Numbered from the stretch's first letter, positions 19,414-28,257 are shown. The stretch is 64,000 nucleotides of DNA from Aeromicrobium sp. Root344 (GCF_001425755.1 NZ_LMDH01000001.1:397222-461221); one strand, 5' to 3'. Numbers and translations are program-made. Notes: a model not told the origin generated them from the sequence alone.

Positions 19414-21254
19414 ACCTCGCCGTCTCGGCAGCCCCGGGCATCAAGCCCATGGCAGTGATCTACCTGCGCGTCAGTACGAAAGACCAAGCAGGGCGCGGCG
19501 GCGAGGCTGAGGGATTCTCGATTCCTGCCCAGCGCGAAGCCTGCCTCCGAAAAGCCGAGAGCATGGGCGCAGTTGTCGTCGCCGAATTCGTCGACGCTGG
19601 AGCAAGTGCCCGTTCCGCAAATCGTCCCGAACTCCAGAACATGCTGGGCTTCGTTGCCGAGCACAAGGTCGCTCACGTCATCGTGCACAAGGTCGACCGT
19701 TTGGCACGCAATCGCGCCGACGATGTGGACATCAACCTCCAGCTCACCGCCGCTGGCGCACAGCTGGTCTCTTGCACAGAGAACATCGACGAGACCCCTA
19801 GCGGATTGTTGCTTCACGGCATCATGAGCTCGATCGCTGAGTTCTACTCTCGCAATCTTGCGGCGGAATCGAAGAAGGGCATGCGCCAGAAGGCGAAGGG
19901 TGGCGGCACTACGGGCATGGCTCCGTTCGGATACATCAACTCACGTGAACGGATGGCGGATGGTCGAGAGATCAAGACCGTTGCGCTCGATCCAGAGCGC
20001 GCTTCCTGGGTGACCTGGCTGTATGAGAAATACGCCACTGGTGAGTGGACATCTGCGATGTTGCGCGACGAACTGAACAAGCAAGGCGTCATGACGCTTC
20101 AGCGCCCTAATCGTCCCAGCCGGCCGATCGCCGTGTCCCACGTCGATAGCATCCTCCGCAATCGGTACTACCTCGGACTCGTGAAGTTCGAGGGTGTCGA
20201 GTATCCGGGTCAGCACCCCGCACTCGTCTCCGAGAAGTTGTTCCAAGAAGTACAGCGAGTGCGCGCTGCGCGTCATCAGAGTGGTGAAAAGCCGCGCATG
20301 CGCAGCCACTACCTCAAGGGGTCGGTGTACTGCGGGCAGTGCGGCGAACCGCTGACTTTCGCGCAGTCACGGAACCGCACCGGAACGACATACGACTACT
20401 TTGTCTGCCTCGGACGGAACAGCCTCAAGAACGGTTGCACCTTCCGTGCCGTGCAAGCCCATCAGCTTGAGGAACTCGTCGCTGAGCACTGGGCAACCAT
20501 CTCGCTTCGACCCGGACAGATCGCCAAGATTCGCGGGCTGGTTCTCGAACACTTGGGCATCGTTATGCCGTCGACTACGGCAGTGCGCGAAGCCCGCAAG
20601 AGCGAACTCGACAGTCTCGACCGCGACAGCCAGAAGGTGCTCGACGCGTTCTATGCCGACGCCATCGAGACTCACGAACTCAAGAAGGAACAGGTACGAA
20701 TCGCGGCGCGGCGCGCGGCTATCCAAACGGAAGTGGCCAAGTTCGATCTCGATGAAGGCCTGATCACCAGTGCACTAGAACGCTGCCTTGATCTTCTGAC
20801 GAACGCTCAATCTCACTACAACCAAACAGACGACCTCGGCCGTCGAGATCTGAACCAAGCAACATTCAGCCGCATCTACGTGCACGACGACGAGATCGTC
20901 GCGAGCGACCTAGAGCCCGCGTTCCGTCGGCTCATGTCGGACAGTCTTGAATCGGATTTGGCGAGCGAACGGAAGACCACCCAAAAACGGCTGGTTAGAA
21001 CTAATGACCTCTATGTCGTCCCAGAGGTGGGAGATTCTGTCCACAGAGGTCGCGACACGTCGACCGACGACCTGCCCGCGAAATCCCAGAGAACGGCACC
21101 ACAGGACCGTTTCGGGGCATTCCTGAACGTAGAACGGCCCAGAGGTCACCTGTTATGGGAAAAGAAAGAACCACGGCCCTCAAAGGACCGTGGTTCTAAC
21201 GAATTACTTTTGGTAGCGGGGACAGGATTTGAACCTGTGACCTCTGGGTTATGA
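19410..21254 (+). CDS. Large serine recombinase (element integrase)
   Basis: A 614-residue integrase/excisionase. The resolvase domain has the catalytic serine S22 in YLRVSTKDQ. A recombinase domain follows (GMAPFGYINS). The zinc ribbon has CGQC (from about 308) and paired Cys near 333 and 342, with a helical coiled-coil region after it. The start at 19410 overlaps the ImmA-like stop and has an AAAGGAGA ribosome site. The last about 14 residues (GTGFEPVTSGL) are encoded by the antisense of the tRNA-fMet gene, and roughly the last 80 residues look low in family similarity. They may therefore be chromosomal read-through created by integration. No tyrosine integrase is present. Confidence 0.92.
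   Translation: MNLAVSAAPGIKPMAVIYLRVSTKDQAGRGGEAEGFSIPAQREACLRKAESMGAVVVAEFVDAGASARSANRPELQNMLGFVAEHKVAHVIVHKVDRLARNRADDVDINLQLTAAGAQLVSCTENIDETPSGLLLHGIMSSIAEFYSRNLAAESKKGMRQKAKGGGTTGMAPFGYINSRERMADGREIKTVALDPERASWVTWLYEKYATGEWTSAMLRDELNKQGVMTLQRPNRPSRPIAVSHVDSILRNRYYLGLVKFEGVEYPGQHPALVSEKLFQEVQRVRAARHQSGEKPRMRSHYLKGSVYCGQCGEPLTFAQSRNRTGTTYDYFVCLGRNSLKNGCTFRAVQAHQLEELVAEHWATISLRPGQIAKIRGLVLEHLGIVMPSTTAVREARKSELDSLDRDSQKVLDAFYADAIETHELKKEQVRIAARRAAIQTEVAKFDLDEGLITSALERCLDLLTNAQSHYNQTDDLGRRDLNQATFSRIYVHDDEIVASDLEPAFRRLMSDSLESDLASERKTTQKRLVRTNDLYVVPEVGDSVHRGRDTSTDDLPAKSQRTAPQDRFGAFLNVERPRGHLLWEKKEPRPSKDRGSNELLLVAGTGFEPVTSGL
21138..21254. other. Probable attachment region at the integrase/tRNA boundary
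   Basis: The recombinase gene ends inside tRNA-fMet. CCCAGAGGTCAC (21138-21149) is repeated inverted as GTGACCTCTGGG inside the tRNA (21237-21248). Further AGAGGT elements occur at 21007-21012 (inverted), 21023-21028 and 21045-21050. The second end of the element is not in the window, so the core cannot be defined. Confidence 0.45.
21167..21197 (-). terminator. Intrinsic terminator of tRNA-fMet
   Basis: On the minus strand, 13 bases after the tRNA end, a 10-bp stem AGAACCACGG/CCGTGGTTCT with an 11-base loop is followed by TTTCTTTT. It overlaps the 3' coding part of the recombinase gene on the other strand. Confidence 0.8.
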
Positions 21255-21287
21255 GCCCAGCGAGCTACCGAGCTGCTCCACCCCGCG
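21211..21287 (-). tRNA. Initiator tRNA-fMet (anticodon CAT)
   Basis: 77 bases including an encoded CCA. The acceptor pairs GCGGGG with CCCCGC, leaving a C1:U72 mismatch. The anticodon stem has three G:C pairs (GGG CTCATAA CCC), the hallmark of initiators, and the T loop reads GGTTCAAATCC. The gene serves as the integration site of the element to its left. Confidence 0.97.
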
Positions 21288-21311
21288 TCGCCTGCTCCAC
21301 TTTACGGGTCA

Positions 21312-21339
21312 GGGACCCGCGGATCAAATCCGGGGTCCC
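21312..21339 (-). terminator. Hairpin after the UPF0182 gene
   Basis: An imperfect stem (GGGACC and GGAT pairing with ATCC and GGTCCC, with small internal bulges) lies just downstream of the gene ending at 21345 and before the tRNA. A weak T-run is present on neither side, so the terminator call is tentative. Confidence 0.5.
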
Positions 21340-21344
21340 CTCCT

Positions 21345-24260
21345 CTACTTCTTCTTGGCGCTCTCGTCCTTGACCGCCTGCTGGGCTTGCTCGATCTTGT
21401 TGCCCATCTGGTTGATCTTGGACTGGTACGTCGCGAGGTCGCCGGCCTTGAGGGCCTTCTGGGCGTCGTCGTAGAGCTTCGCCGCGTCGTCGAGCAGTGC
21501 CGCAGCCGTCGTCGATCCCGGCGTGTTGTCCTCAGGCGTCGGGGTCGTGCCCGGGTCGTCAGGCGTCGAGCCCTCCTCAAGACCCAGCGCGACGCGCAAG
21601 GCCTCGTCGAGCGTCTTGCCGAAGCCGACATCGGTGCCGAACGACGCGAGGACGTACTGGAGCACCGGATAGGTGCCCTCGGCAGCCTGGCGCTTGATGT
21701 AGACGGGCTGGACGTAGAGCAACCCTCCGCCGACCGGGACGGTCAACAGGTTGCCGTACTGGATGTCGGTGCCGGCCTGCTTGAACGGCAGGAGGGCCTG
21801 GGTCACCCCGTTGTCGGTCTGCAGCTTGTTGGCGATCTGGCTGGGGCCGTCGATCTGGCTGCCGCTCGACAGCTGCAGGATCTGCATCTTGCCGTAGTTC
21901 TCGGTGTCGGTCGCCTCGGAGTTCACCGACACGAACGACGCCAGGTTCTGCCGGCTGTTGGGCAGGTAGACGCTGGTCACCGAGAACTTCGGGGTGTCCT
22001 CGCCGGGCCGCGCGGTCGACAGGTAGTAGGGCGGCTGCAGGGCGCTCGACCCGGTCGGCGCAGTCGGGTCCTCGGGGACCTTCCAGCGCTGGTCGTCGTT
22101 GTAGAACGCCTGCGGATCGGTCACGTGGTAGCGCTGCAGCACGTCGCGCTGCACCTTGAACAGGTCGACCGGGTAGCGAAGGTGCTCCAGCAACCCGTTG
22201 CTGATCTTGCTCTTGGGCTCCACGACGTCGGGGAAGACCTTCATCCACGTCTTGAGGACGGGGTCCTTGGTGTCCCACTGGTAGAGCTTGACCGAGCCGT
22301 CGTACGCGTCGACAACCGCCTTGACCGAGTTGCGCATGTAGTTGACCTGGTCGGTCGGCAGCGCGGTCTGCGAGTTGCTGGTCGTCAACGTGTCGGCGGT
22401 GGCCTCGCGCAGCGAACGGTGCTCGGAGTAGGGGTAGGAGTTGCTGGTCGTGTAGCCGTCGACGATCCACACGACGCGACCGTTGACGACGGCCGGGTAG
22501 GAGTCGCCGTCGACCGTCAGCCACGGGGCGACCTTCTTGACCCGGTCACGCGGCTCACGGTCGTAGAGGATCTTGGACTCGGAATTGACCCGGTTGGACA
22601 AGAAGATGTTGGGCTCGGCGAACTTGAAGGCGTAGAGCAGCTTGTTGAACGTGTTGCCGATCGGCACACCGCCCTTGCCGTCGTACGTGTTCTGGGTCGC
22701 GTTGGCCTTGGTCGCCTTGTTGGTCGCGGTCCCGGCGCGCGGGGTGTCGACCTCGATCGGCGTGGCGCCCTTGGGCCGGCCGACGATCGAGTAGCTCGGG
22801 GACTGCTCGCCGAAGTAGATGCGCGGCGGGGTCGTGGTCTCGATCTCGCCGGTCTGCGGGATGTCCTTGGCGACGAACACGGGCTCGCCGTTGGGACCGC
22901 GCTGGTTGCCGCGGGCCGCGACGATGCCGTAGCCGTGCGTGTAGACCGTGTGGTCGTTGGCCCAGTTGCGCTGGCTCTGCTGCAGACCGGAGAGCTTGAG
23001 CTCGCGCGCGGCGATGATGACGTCCTGCGGCTGCTGGTCGGCCCCGATGCGATAGCGATCGACGTCGAGCGTGGTCGGCACGGCGTAGTAGCCGCGCACC
23101 TGCTGGAGCTGCTCGAACGCGTCCGAGATCAGGGTCGGGTCGAGGAGACGGGTGCTGACCCGCGACTCCGCCGATGCGGCGAGCTCGGCTGGGGTGAGCG
23201 TCGTCTTGGCGGCATAGGTCTCCACCTGGACGTCCGCCACGTCGTACGCCTCGCGGGTCGCGGCGATGTTTCGCGCGATGTAGGGCGCTTCCTTGTCGGG
23301 CTCCGACGGCTTGACCTGGAAGCCCTGCATGACGGCCGGCCAGATCGCGCCGATCAGGATCGACGTCAGCGCGAGCAGGCCCAGCCCGATCGCGGGGAGC
23401 GCCCACGAACGGATGAAGATCGCCGCGAAGAACAGCAGGGCGCAGACGATCGCCACGGCGATGAGGATGTTCTTGGCCGGGATGCGAGCGTGGTCGTCGG
23501 TGTAGGTGACGCCGTCGACGAGTCCGCCCGACGCGATCACCTGGCCGAAGCGGTCGAGGTAGTAGGACACCGCCCGGAGCAGCACGCCGAGGCCGACCAG
23601 GACCGAGAGGTGCACCTGCGCCGCACGGGTCAGCTTGGGACCGCGACCGGCGATGCGGATGCCGCCGTAGACGTAGTTGAGGAACAGCACCGCCAGGACC
23701 GTGATGACGATCAGCGCGAACGAGTACGACGTGAGGAAGCGCCACCACGGGTACTCGAAGACGTAGAAGCTGGCGTCCTTGTGGAACTGCGCGTCCTTGG
23801 AGCCGAACGACGTGCTGTTGCGCCACATCTTGTAGGTGTCCCAGTGCGCCGCGGCGACGGAGCCGGCGAAACCGGTGAGCACGAGGCCGAAGCCGATCGC
23901 CAGGGGACGCAGCAGCGGCGTCAGCGCCAGCCGATAGCGATAGGCCGGGTCGTCACGCCGCATCGGCGCGGCATCGGGCCGGGCGCGATAGGCGATGTAG
24001 AGGTTGGCGATGACGAACAGGCCGAAGATCAGGCCGAGGATGAGGAACAGCGAGACCCGGGTGAACAGCACGCTGCGGAACACGTCGCTGTAGCCGACCG
24101 ACTTGAACCACAGGCGATCGGTCCACACGCTCGTGAAGATCGAGCCGAGGAACAGCAGCAACGCCAGGGTGATGAGCGTGGGAACCAGCACCCGCTGGCG
24201 ACGGTCAGGTCCGCGCCGTGGCTCCCGGCGGGGGCGGGGGGTTCCGAAGATGTCGCTCAC
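21345..24260 (-). CDS. UPF0182 family membrane protein
   Basis: A 971-residue protein of a family conserved across actinobacteria. The N-terminal about 320 residues hold around seven hydrophobic spans (VLVPTLITLALLLFLGSIF first), with a short proline/arginine-rich start. The long extracytoplasmic domain has conserved stretches such as TTPPRIYFGEQSPSYSIV and is followed by an acidic tail and a C-terminal coiled-coil-like helix. The function is unknown. The neighbours (PPA1309-type and PDZ-Lon proteins) are commonly found with it, pointing to an envelope role. The GTG/ATG start before MSDIFGTPRPRRE is supported by the usual family N-terminus. Confidence 0.9.
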   Translation of the reverse strand: MSDIFGTPRPRREPRRGPDRRQRVLVPTLITLALLLFLGSIFTSVWTDRLWFKSVGYSDVFRSVLFTRVSLFLILGLIFGLFVIANLYIAYRARPDAAPMRRDDPAYRYRLALTPLLRPLAIGFGLVLTGFAGSVAAAHWDTYKMWRNSTSFGSKDAQFHKDASFYVFEYPWWRFLTSYSFALIVITVLAVLFLNYVYGGIRIAGRGPKLTRAAQVHLSVLVGLGVLLRAVSYYLDRFGQVIASGGLVDGVTYTDDHARIPAKNILIAVAIVCALLFFAAIFIRSWALPAIGLGLLALTSILIGAIWPAVMQGFQVKPSEPDKEAPYIARNIAATREAYDVADVQVETYAAKTTLTPAELAASAESRVSTRLLDPTLISDAFEQLQQVRGYYAVPTTLDVDRYRIGADQQPQDVIIAARELKLSGLQQSQRNWANDHTVYTHGYGIVAARGNQRGPNGEPVFVAKDIPQTGEIETTTPPRIYFGEQSPSYSIVGRPKGATPIEVDTPRAGTATNKATKANATQNTYDGKGGVPIGNTFNKLLYAFKFAEPNIFLSNRVNSESKILYDREPRDRVKKVAPWLTVDGDSYPAVVNGRVVWIVDGYTTSNSYPYSEHRSLREATADTLTTSNSQTALPTDQVNYMRNSVKAVVDAYDGSVKLYQWDTKDPVLKTWMKVFPDVVEPKSKISNGLLEHLRYPVDLFKVQRDVLQRYHVTDPQAFYNDDQRWKVPEDPTAPTGSSALQPPYYLSTARPGEDTPKFSVTSVYLPNSRQNLASFVSVNSEATDTENYGKMQILQLSSGSQIDGPSQIANKLQTDNGVTQALLPFKQAGTDIQYGNLLTVPVGGGLLYVQPVYIKRQAAEGTYPVLQYVLASFGTDVGFGKTLDEALRVALGLEEGSTPDDPGTTPTPEDNTPGSTTAAALLDDAAKLYDDAQKALKAGDLATYQSKINQMGNKIEQAQQAVKDESAKKK

Positions 24261-24289
24261 GTGGCTCCTGGTGACGGGGTGACAAGACT

Positions 24290-24799
24290 CTATGCCAGAG
24301 TGCGGCGGAGGTGTTCGATCAGTCCCGGCACGAGGTCGGGACCCTCCAGCAGCTCGGCATCGTGGGGTTCTCTGGCGCGTACGGCACTGTGTGCCCCGCC
24401 ATCACGGACGACGGCGGCGACGAGCCGCACCTCGCGGCGATCGGGGTGGGCCGCGACGACGGCGATCAGCTCGTCGGGGTCGTCCGGCAGGGCGGCCTCG
24501 GCCTCCGGCGGCAGCATGATGCGCTCGACGACAGCTGCGCAGCCGATGACGGCGTCGGGCCACACGATCTCGGTCAGCAGGTCCTCGAGCTCGCGGTCGC
24601 CCGGCAGCTCCTGCTCGACCGGCGTCACGCTCGCCGGGTCATCGGAGAGCTGGTCGGCGAGGCCCGGCTCCTTGGCGATCAGGTCGGCGGTCGGCACGAG
24701 GGCGAAGAGGCGGGGAGGCTGGTCCCAGCCCTCGGCGCCGACGTGTGACTCGACCTCGAGGGCCGCTTGACGCAGCGGCGAGTCGGGCATCAGCTGCAT
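24290..24799 (-). CDS. PPA1309 family protein
   Basis: A 169-residue soluble acidic protein of the actinobacterial PPA1309 family (PRLFALVPTADLIAKEP near residue 30; VVERIMLPPEAEAALP near 95; LVAAVVRDGG near 128). The start is either the ATG at 24799, overlapping the PDZ gene by ten bases, or the ATG at 24790, overlapping by one. It sits between the PDZ protease and UPF0182 genes in the same direction, so the three probably form an operon. No enzymatic motif is visible. Confidence 0.8.
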   Translation of the reverse strand: MQLMPDSPLRQAALEVESHVGAEGWDQPPRLFALVPTADLIAKEPGLADQLSDDPASVTPVEQELPGDRELEDLLTEIVWPDAVIGCAAVVERIMLPPEAEAALPDDPDELIAVVAAHPDRREVRLVAAVVRDGGAHSAVRAREPHDAELLEGPDLVPGLIEHLRRTLA

Positions 24800-25863
24800 G
24801 ACGGGACCTTGGCGTCGGGGTTCTTGGCGAGTGCCTCGAGCGAGGAGATCGCGTCCTTGAGGTTCGAGATCCGGACGAGCTTGAGCCCGTCGTCGTCGCC
24901 GTCGGCGGCCTCAGCGCAGTTGGCGGCCGGCACCAGGAAGATCGTGGCGTCAGCGTTGGCCGCGCCGGCCATCTTCTGCCGTACGCCGCCGATGGGAGCG
25001 ACCGTGCCGTCGGGAGCGATCTCACCCGTGCCGGCGATCTTCTTGCCACCCGTGAGCTCGCCGGGGGTCAGCTTGTCGTAGATCGCGAGGGCGAACATCG
25101 TGCCGGCGCTCGGCCCGCCCACGTCGGTGCCGACGTTGTTGTTGACCTGGAACGGATAGGTGTACTTCACGCCGATCGAGATGCCGACGCGCGGGACGGT
25201 CTTGTCCTTGGCATCGGGACGGGTCACAACCGGCACGTCCACGGACTCGCCCCTGCGTTCGACAGTCAGGCGTACGGTCTCGCCCGGGTGGTGCGTGCCG
25301 ACGGCCTTGACGACCTGGTCGGGGGTCGTGACCTTGGTGCCGTCGACGTCGAGGAACACGTCGCCCGCCACGAGCTTGCCGAAGGCGGCGCCACCCTTGA
25401 CGACCTGCACGACTGACGGCCGCTCGCCGACCTTGTAGCCGGCTGCTCGCAGGGCTGCGACGCGCGAGGAGTCCTGCGAGCCCGTCATCTGGGCGGCGGA
25501 CTCGGCGTCGGACTGCTCGCGCGTCTCGTTGTCGGGGTAGACGAGGTCCTTGGGGACCACCGCCTGGTCCGAGGTGAGGTAGGCGGCCAGGGCCGCGCGG
25601 ATCGACAGGTGTGCGTCCGGGCCACCGACCCGCACGGTCGTGAAGAAGAGCGACCCGGACGTGGGGTAGGTCTTGGCCTTGGCGCCGAACGTGAACATCG
25701 ACTCGCCACCCTTGACCGGGCCCAGCGTGTCCTGCACAGGTCCCGGCTGCAGCCTCACGTAGGGAACCGGCACCATGAACGCCACGCTCGTCAACGCGAT
25801 CAAGGAGATCGTCGCCACGACCATCGTGGTGTAGCGAGCGCTCAGCTTGTTCGGGTCGGACAC
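24790..25863 (-). CDS. YlbL-type PDZ and Lon-like serine protease, membrane-anchored
   Basis: 357 residues. One N-terminal membrane helix (TMVVATISLIALTSVAFMV), then a PDZ domain at about 150-225 (VKGGAAFGKLVAGDVFLDV), then a Lon-type S16 protease domain. The catalytic Ser lies in GGPSAGTMFAL (about residue 255) and the Lys in GGVRQKMAGA (about 300). It probably degrades or processes proteins on the outer face of the membrane. It is the first gene of a small operon with PPA1309 and UPF0182 genes. Length and motifs are normal. Confidence 0.9.
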   Translation of the reverse strand: MSDPNKLSARYTTMVVATISLIALTSVAFMVPVPYVRLQPGPVQDTLGPVKGGESMFTFGAKAKTYPTSGSLFFTTVRVGGPDAHLSIRAALAAYLTSDQAVVPKDLVYPDNETREQSDAESAAQMTGSQDSSRVAALRAAGYKVGERPSVVQVVKGGAAFGKLVAGDVFLDVDGTKVTTPDQVVKAVGTHHPGETVRLTVERRGESVDVPVVTRPDAKDKTVPRVGISIGVKYTYPFQVNNNVGTDVGGPSAGTMFALAIYDKLTPGELTGGKKIAGTGEIAPDGTVAPIGGVRQKMAGAANADATIFLVPAANCAEAADGDDDGLKLVRISNLKDAISSLEALAKNPDAKVPSCS

Positions 25864-25872
25864 ACGGTGAGC

Positions 25873-26334
25873 CTAGTCAGTCCCGGCAACCGGCGGGCCC
25901 GCGGCCGGGGCGTCCGGAGAGCCGACCCACGCGGCGTCCCCCGAGGCGTACGTCTGATGCTTCCACACCGGCACGTCGGTCTTGAGCTCGTCGATGAGCC
26001 TCCGGCACGCCTCGAACGCCTGGGCGCGGTGAGCAGCCGACGCGGCGACGACCACCGCGAGGTCGCCGACGGCCAGGTCACCGACGCGGTGGACGCCCGC
26101 CAGGCCGACCACGTCGCACTCCGCGGCGATGCGCTCGGCGACGCCACGCAACCGGTCGAGCGCCGTCGGGTGCGAGGAATAGCCGAGAGCAGACACCTCG
26201 TGGCCCTCGTCGTGATCGCGGACCGTGCCGATGAACACGCAGATGCCACCCGCCGCCGGATCGGTCACCGCGGCGTACACCTCGTCAAGGCTCAGCGGTG
26301 CGTCGCGGATGTCCAGGAGGCGTACGGCAGTCAT
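25873..26334 (-). CDS. moaE: Molybdopterin synthase catalytic subunit MoaE
   Basis: A 153-residue protein that, with MoaD, adds sulfur to precursor Z to form molybdopterin. Family signs are GGICVFIGTVRDHDEG (about 29-44), HRVGDLAVGD (about 101-110), and the catalytic lysine region VPVWKHQTYASGD (about 121-133). The Ala/Pro-rich tail is variable in this family. No moaD is adjacent in the window. MoeZ (41763-42935), which activates MoaD, and a molybdo-oxidoreductase (54510-55124) are encoded elsewhere in the window, consistent with use of the cofactor. Confidence 0.93.
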   Translation of the reverse strand: MTAVRLLDIRDAPLSLDEVYAAVTDPAAGGICVFIGTVRDHDEGHEVSALGYSSHPTALDRLRGVAERIAAECDVVGLAGVHRVGDLAVGDLAVVVAASAAHRAQAFEACRRLIDELKTDVPVWKHQTYASGDAAWVGSPDAPAAGPPVAGTD

Positions 26335-26401
26335 GTCGGATTCATCGTAGAGCGAACATCGATCCCGTGGGATCGGCGGATCCGGTCGCTACTGTTGACG
26401 C

Positions 26402-27709
26402 ATGGCCGAGAACGAGAACGAAGAGCCCGACAACCCCTTCAAGGGCACCCCCATGGAGCAGCTCTTCGGCGCGTTCTCCGGTGGCCAGATGGACATGAAC
26501 CAGATCATGGGCCAGATGCAGAAGATGTTCGCCCCGCACGAGGGCAGCGTCAACTTCGACCTGGCCAAGGACGTCGCCCGGCACACCGTGGCCGCGGCCG
26601 GACCAGACCCCACGCCCAACTCGGCCCAGCAGGGCGCGGTCGACGACGCCGCCCAGCTCGCCGAGTCGTGGCTCGACACCGTCACCTCGATCCCCGTGGG
26701 CGCCACCACCGCGACGGCGTGGAGCCGCGCGGAGTGGATCGAGGCGACGTCCGGCACGTGGCAGCAGCTCGTCGAGCCGATCGCCGCCCACGTCGTCAAG
26801 GCCATGGGCGAGGCGCTTCCCGAGGAGGCCAAGGCCATGGCCGGCCCGCTGATGGGCATGCTGTCGCAGGCCGGAGGCGCCATGTTCGGCCAGCAGGTCG
26901 GTCAGGCCCTTGGCGGTCTCGCCGGAGAGATCGTGTCGTCGACCGAGATCGGCATCCCGCTCGGTCCCGAGCGCATCGCGGCCGTCCTGCCGTCCGGGGT
27001 CGAGGCGTTCGGCGAAGGTCTCGAGCACCCGGCATCTGACGTGCTCCTCTACATCGTCCTGCGCGAGTGCGCGCACCACCGCCTGTTCCACCACTCCCCG
27101 TGGCTGCGTCCCGCGCTCGTCGGCGCGATCGAGGAGTTCGGCCGCGGCACCCGCATCGACGTCGGAGCGATCGAGTCGCAGCTGCAGGGCCTCGACCCGT
27201 CGCGTCCCGAGGAGATCCAGGAAGCGTTGGCCGGCGGCCTGTTCGAGCCCGAGCGCACCCCGGAGCAGCAGCGGGCGCTCGACCGCCTCGAGACCCTCCT
27301 CGCGTTCATCGAGGGCTGGGTCGACGAGATCGTCACCCAGGCAACCAAGGACCGTATGCCCGCAGCTGCCCCGCTCGCCGAGGCGATGCGCCGCCGCCGG
27401 GCCGCCGGTGGCCCGGCCGAGCAGACGTTCGCGTCCCTCGTCGGCCTGGAGCTGCGTCCTCGCAAGCTGCGCGAAGCCACGACGCTGTGGGCCGCGCTGC
27501 GCGACCGCCAGGGGCCCGAGGCCCGCGACGCGGTGTGGAGTCACCCCGACCTGATGCCGTCGGCGGCAGACCTCGACGACCCGCTCGGTTTCGCGCAGGG
27601 CGAGCACCGCACGCAGAGCGACGACGACTTCGACGCCGCCCTCGGAGAGCTGCTCGACAACGACCCCGGCGACGCCGCTGAGGGCGACCCCGACGGCACC
27701 CGCGAGTGA
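26402..27709 (+). CDS. DUF2342-type zincin-like protein (putative zinc-dependent metalloprotease)
   Basis: A 435-residue actinobacterial protein. The N-terminal region is Gly/Met-rich (FGAFSGGQMDMNQIMGQMQ), and a helical core contains LRECAHHRLFHHSPWL at about 219-234, where E and H residues replace a standard HExxH. The family is annotated as zinc-dependent metalloprotease and, in some genomes, as linked to F420 biosynthesis; activity is not shown. The ATG is at 26402 with little leader, divergent from moaE. The stop overlaps the GTG of the NUDIX gene by four bases, indicating coupled translation. Confidence 0.85.
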   Translation: MAENENEEPDNPFKGTPMEQLFGAFSGGQMDMNQIMGQMQKMFAPHEGSVNFDLAKDVARHTVAAAGPDPTPNSAQQGAVDDAAQLAESWLDTVTSIPVGATTATAWSRAEWIEATSGTWQQLVEPIAAHVVKAMGEALPEEAKAMAGPLMGMLSQAGGAMFGQQVGQALGGLAGEIVSSTEIGIPLGPERIAAVLPSGVEAFGEGLEHPASDVLLYIVLRECAHHRLFHHSPWLRPALVGAIEEFGRGTRIDVGAIESQLQGLDPSRPEEIQEALAGGLFEPERTPEQQRALDRLETLLAFIEGWVDEIVTQATKDRMPAAAPLAEAMRRRRAAGGPAEQTFASLVGLELRPRKLREATTLWAALRDRQGPEARDAVWSHPDLMPSAADLDDPLGFAQGEHRTQSDDDFDAALGELLDNDPGDAAEGDPDGTRE

Positions 27710-28257
27710 CGCTGCGCGACGACGCGCACGGCGTTCTGAGCGGCTGGTCCGCCCTCGACGCCGAGCAGGAACGGCTGCGTGCGCTGTACGTCGCGCACAC
27801 CGAGACGTACGCCGACGCGATGAGCCGCGAGTGCCATCCCGATCACCTCACGGCGAGCGCGATCATCTTCTCGGCCGATCACCGTCGCGTCCTGCTGACC
27901 CTGCACCGCATCATCAAGCGGTGGCTGCAGACCGGCGGGCACTGCGAGCCCGACGACGCGACCTTGGCGGAGGCTGCGCTGCGGGAGGGCCGCGAGGAGA
28001 GCGGGATCGCCGACCTCGTGATCGACCCCGTACCGGTGCTGCTGTCCCGGCACGAGGTGCCGTGCGGGCCGCTGCGGCCGGCCCATCACCTCGACGTGCA
28101 GTACGTCGCCGTCGCTCCAGACGGGGCGCAGCACGTCATCAGTGACGAGTCGGACGACCTGGCCTGGTTCGGGGTCGACGCGCTGCCGGCCGACACCGAC
28201 GACTCGGTCAGGGCGCTGATCGCTGCTGCCAGGACACGCCTTCGAGGAACGCCTTAG
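27706..28257 (+). CDS. NUDIX hydrolase
   Basis: 183 residues, GTG start overlapping the previous stop. The Nudix box is GGHCEPDDATLAEAALREGR followed by EESGI (about 77-102); the usual first Glu is replaced by Asp, while the catalytic REGREESGI is intact. It probably cleaves a nucleoside-diphosphate derivative; the substrate cannot be told. The 3' end overlaps the convergent YgjP gene by about 50 bases, so transcripts are antisense to each other there. Confidence 0.88.
   Translation: MTLRDDAHGVLSGWSALDAEQERLRALYVAHTETYADAMSRECHPDHLTASAIIFSADHRRVLLTLHRIIKRWLQTGGHCEPDDATLAEAALREGREESGIADLVIDPVPVLLSRHEVPCGPLRPAHHLDVQYVAVAPDGAQHVISDESDDLAWFGVDALPADTDDSVRALIAAARTRLRGTP

Noticed and set aside
21387..24770. 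A very long open plus-strand frame (over 1,100 codons) opposite the UPF0182 gene
   Set aside because: It is antisense to a well-supported membrane protein gene; such frames arise from high GC at third positions and the translation has no membrane or family character.
26342..27607. A 421-codon minus-strand frame opposite the DUF2342 gene
   Set aside because: Antisense shadow; the plus-strand gene has family motifs and is coupled to the NUDIX gene.
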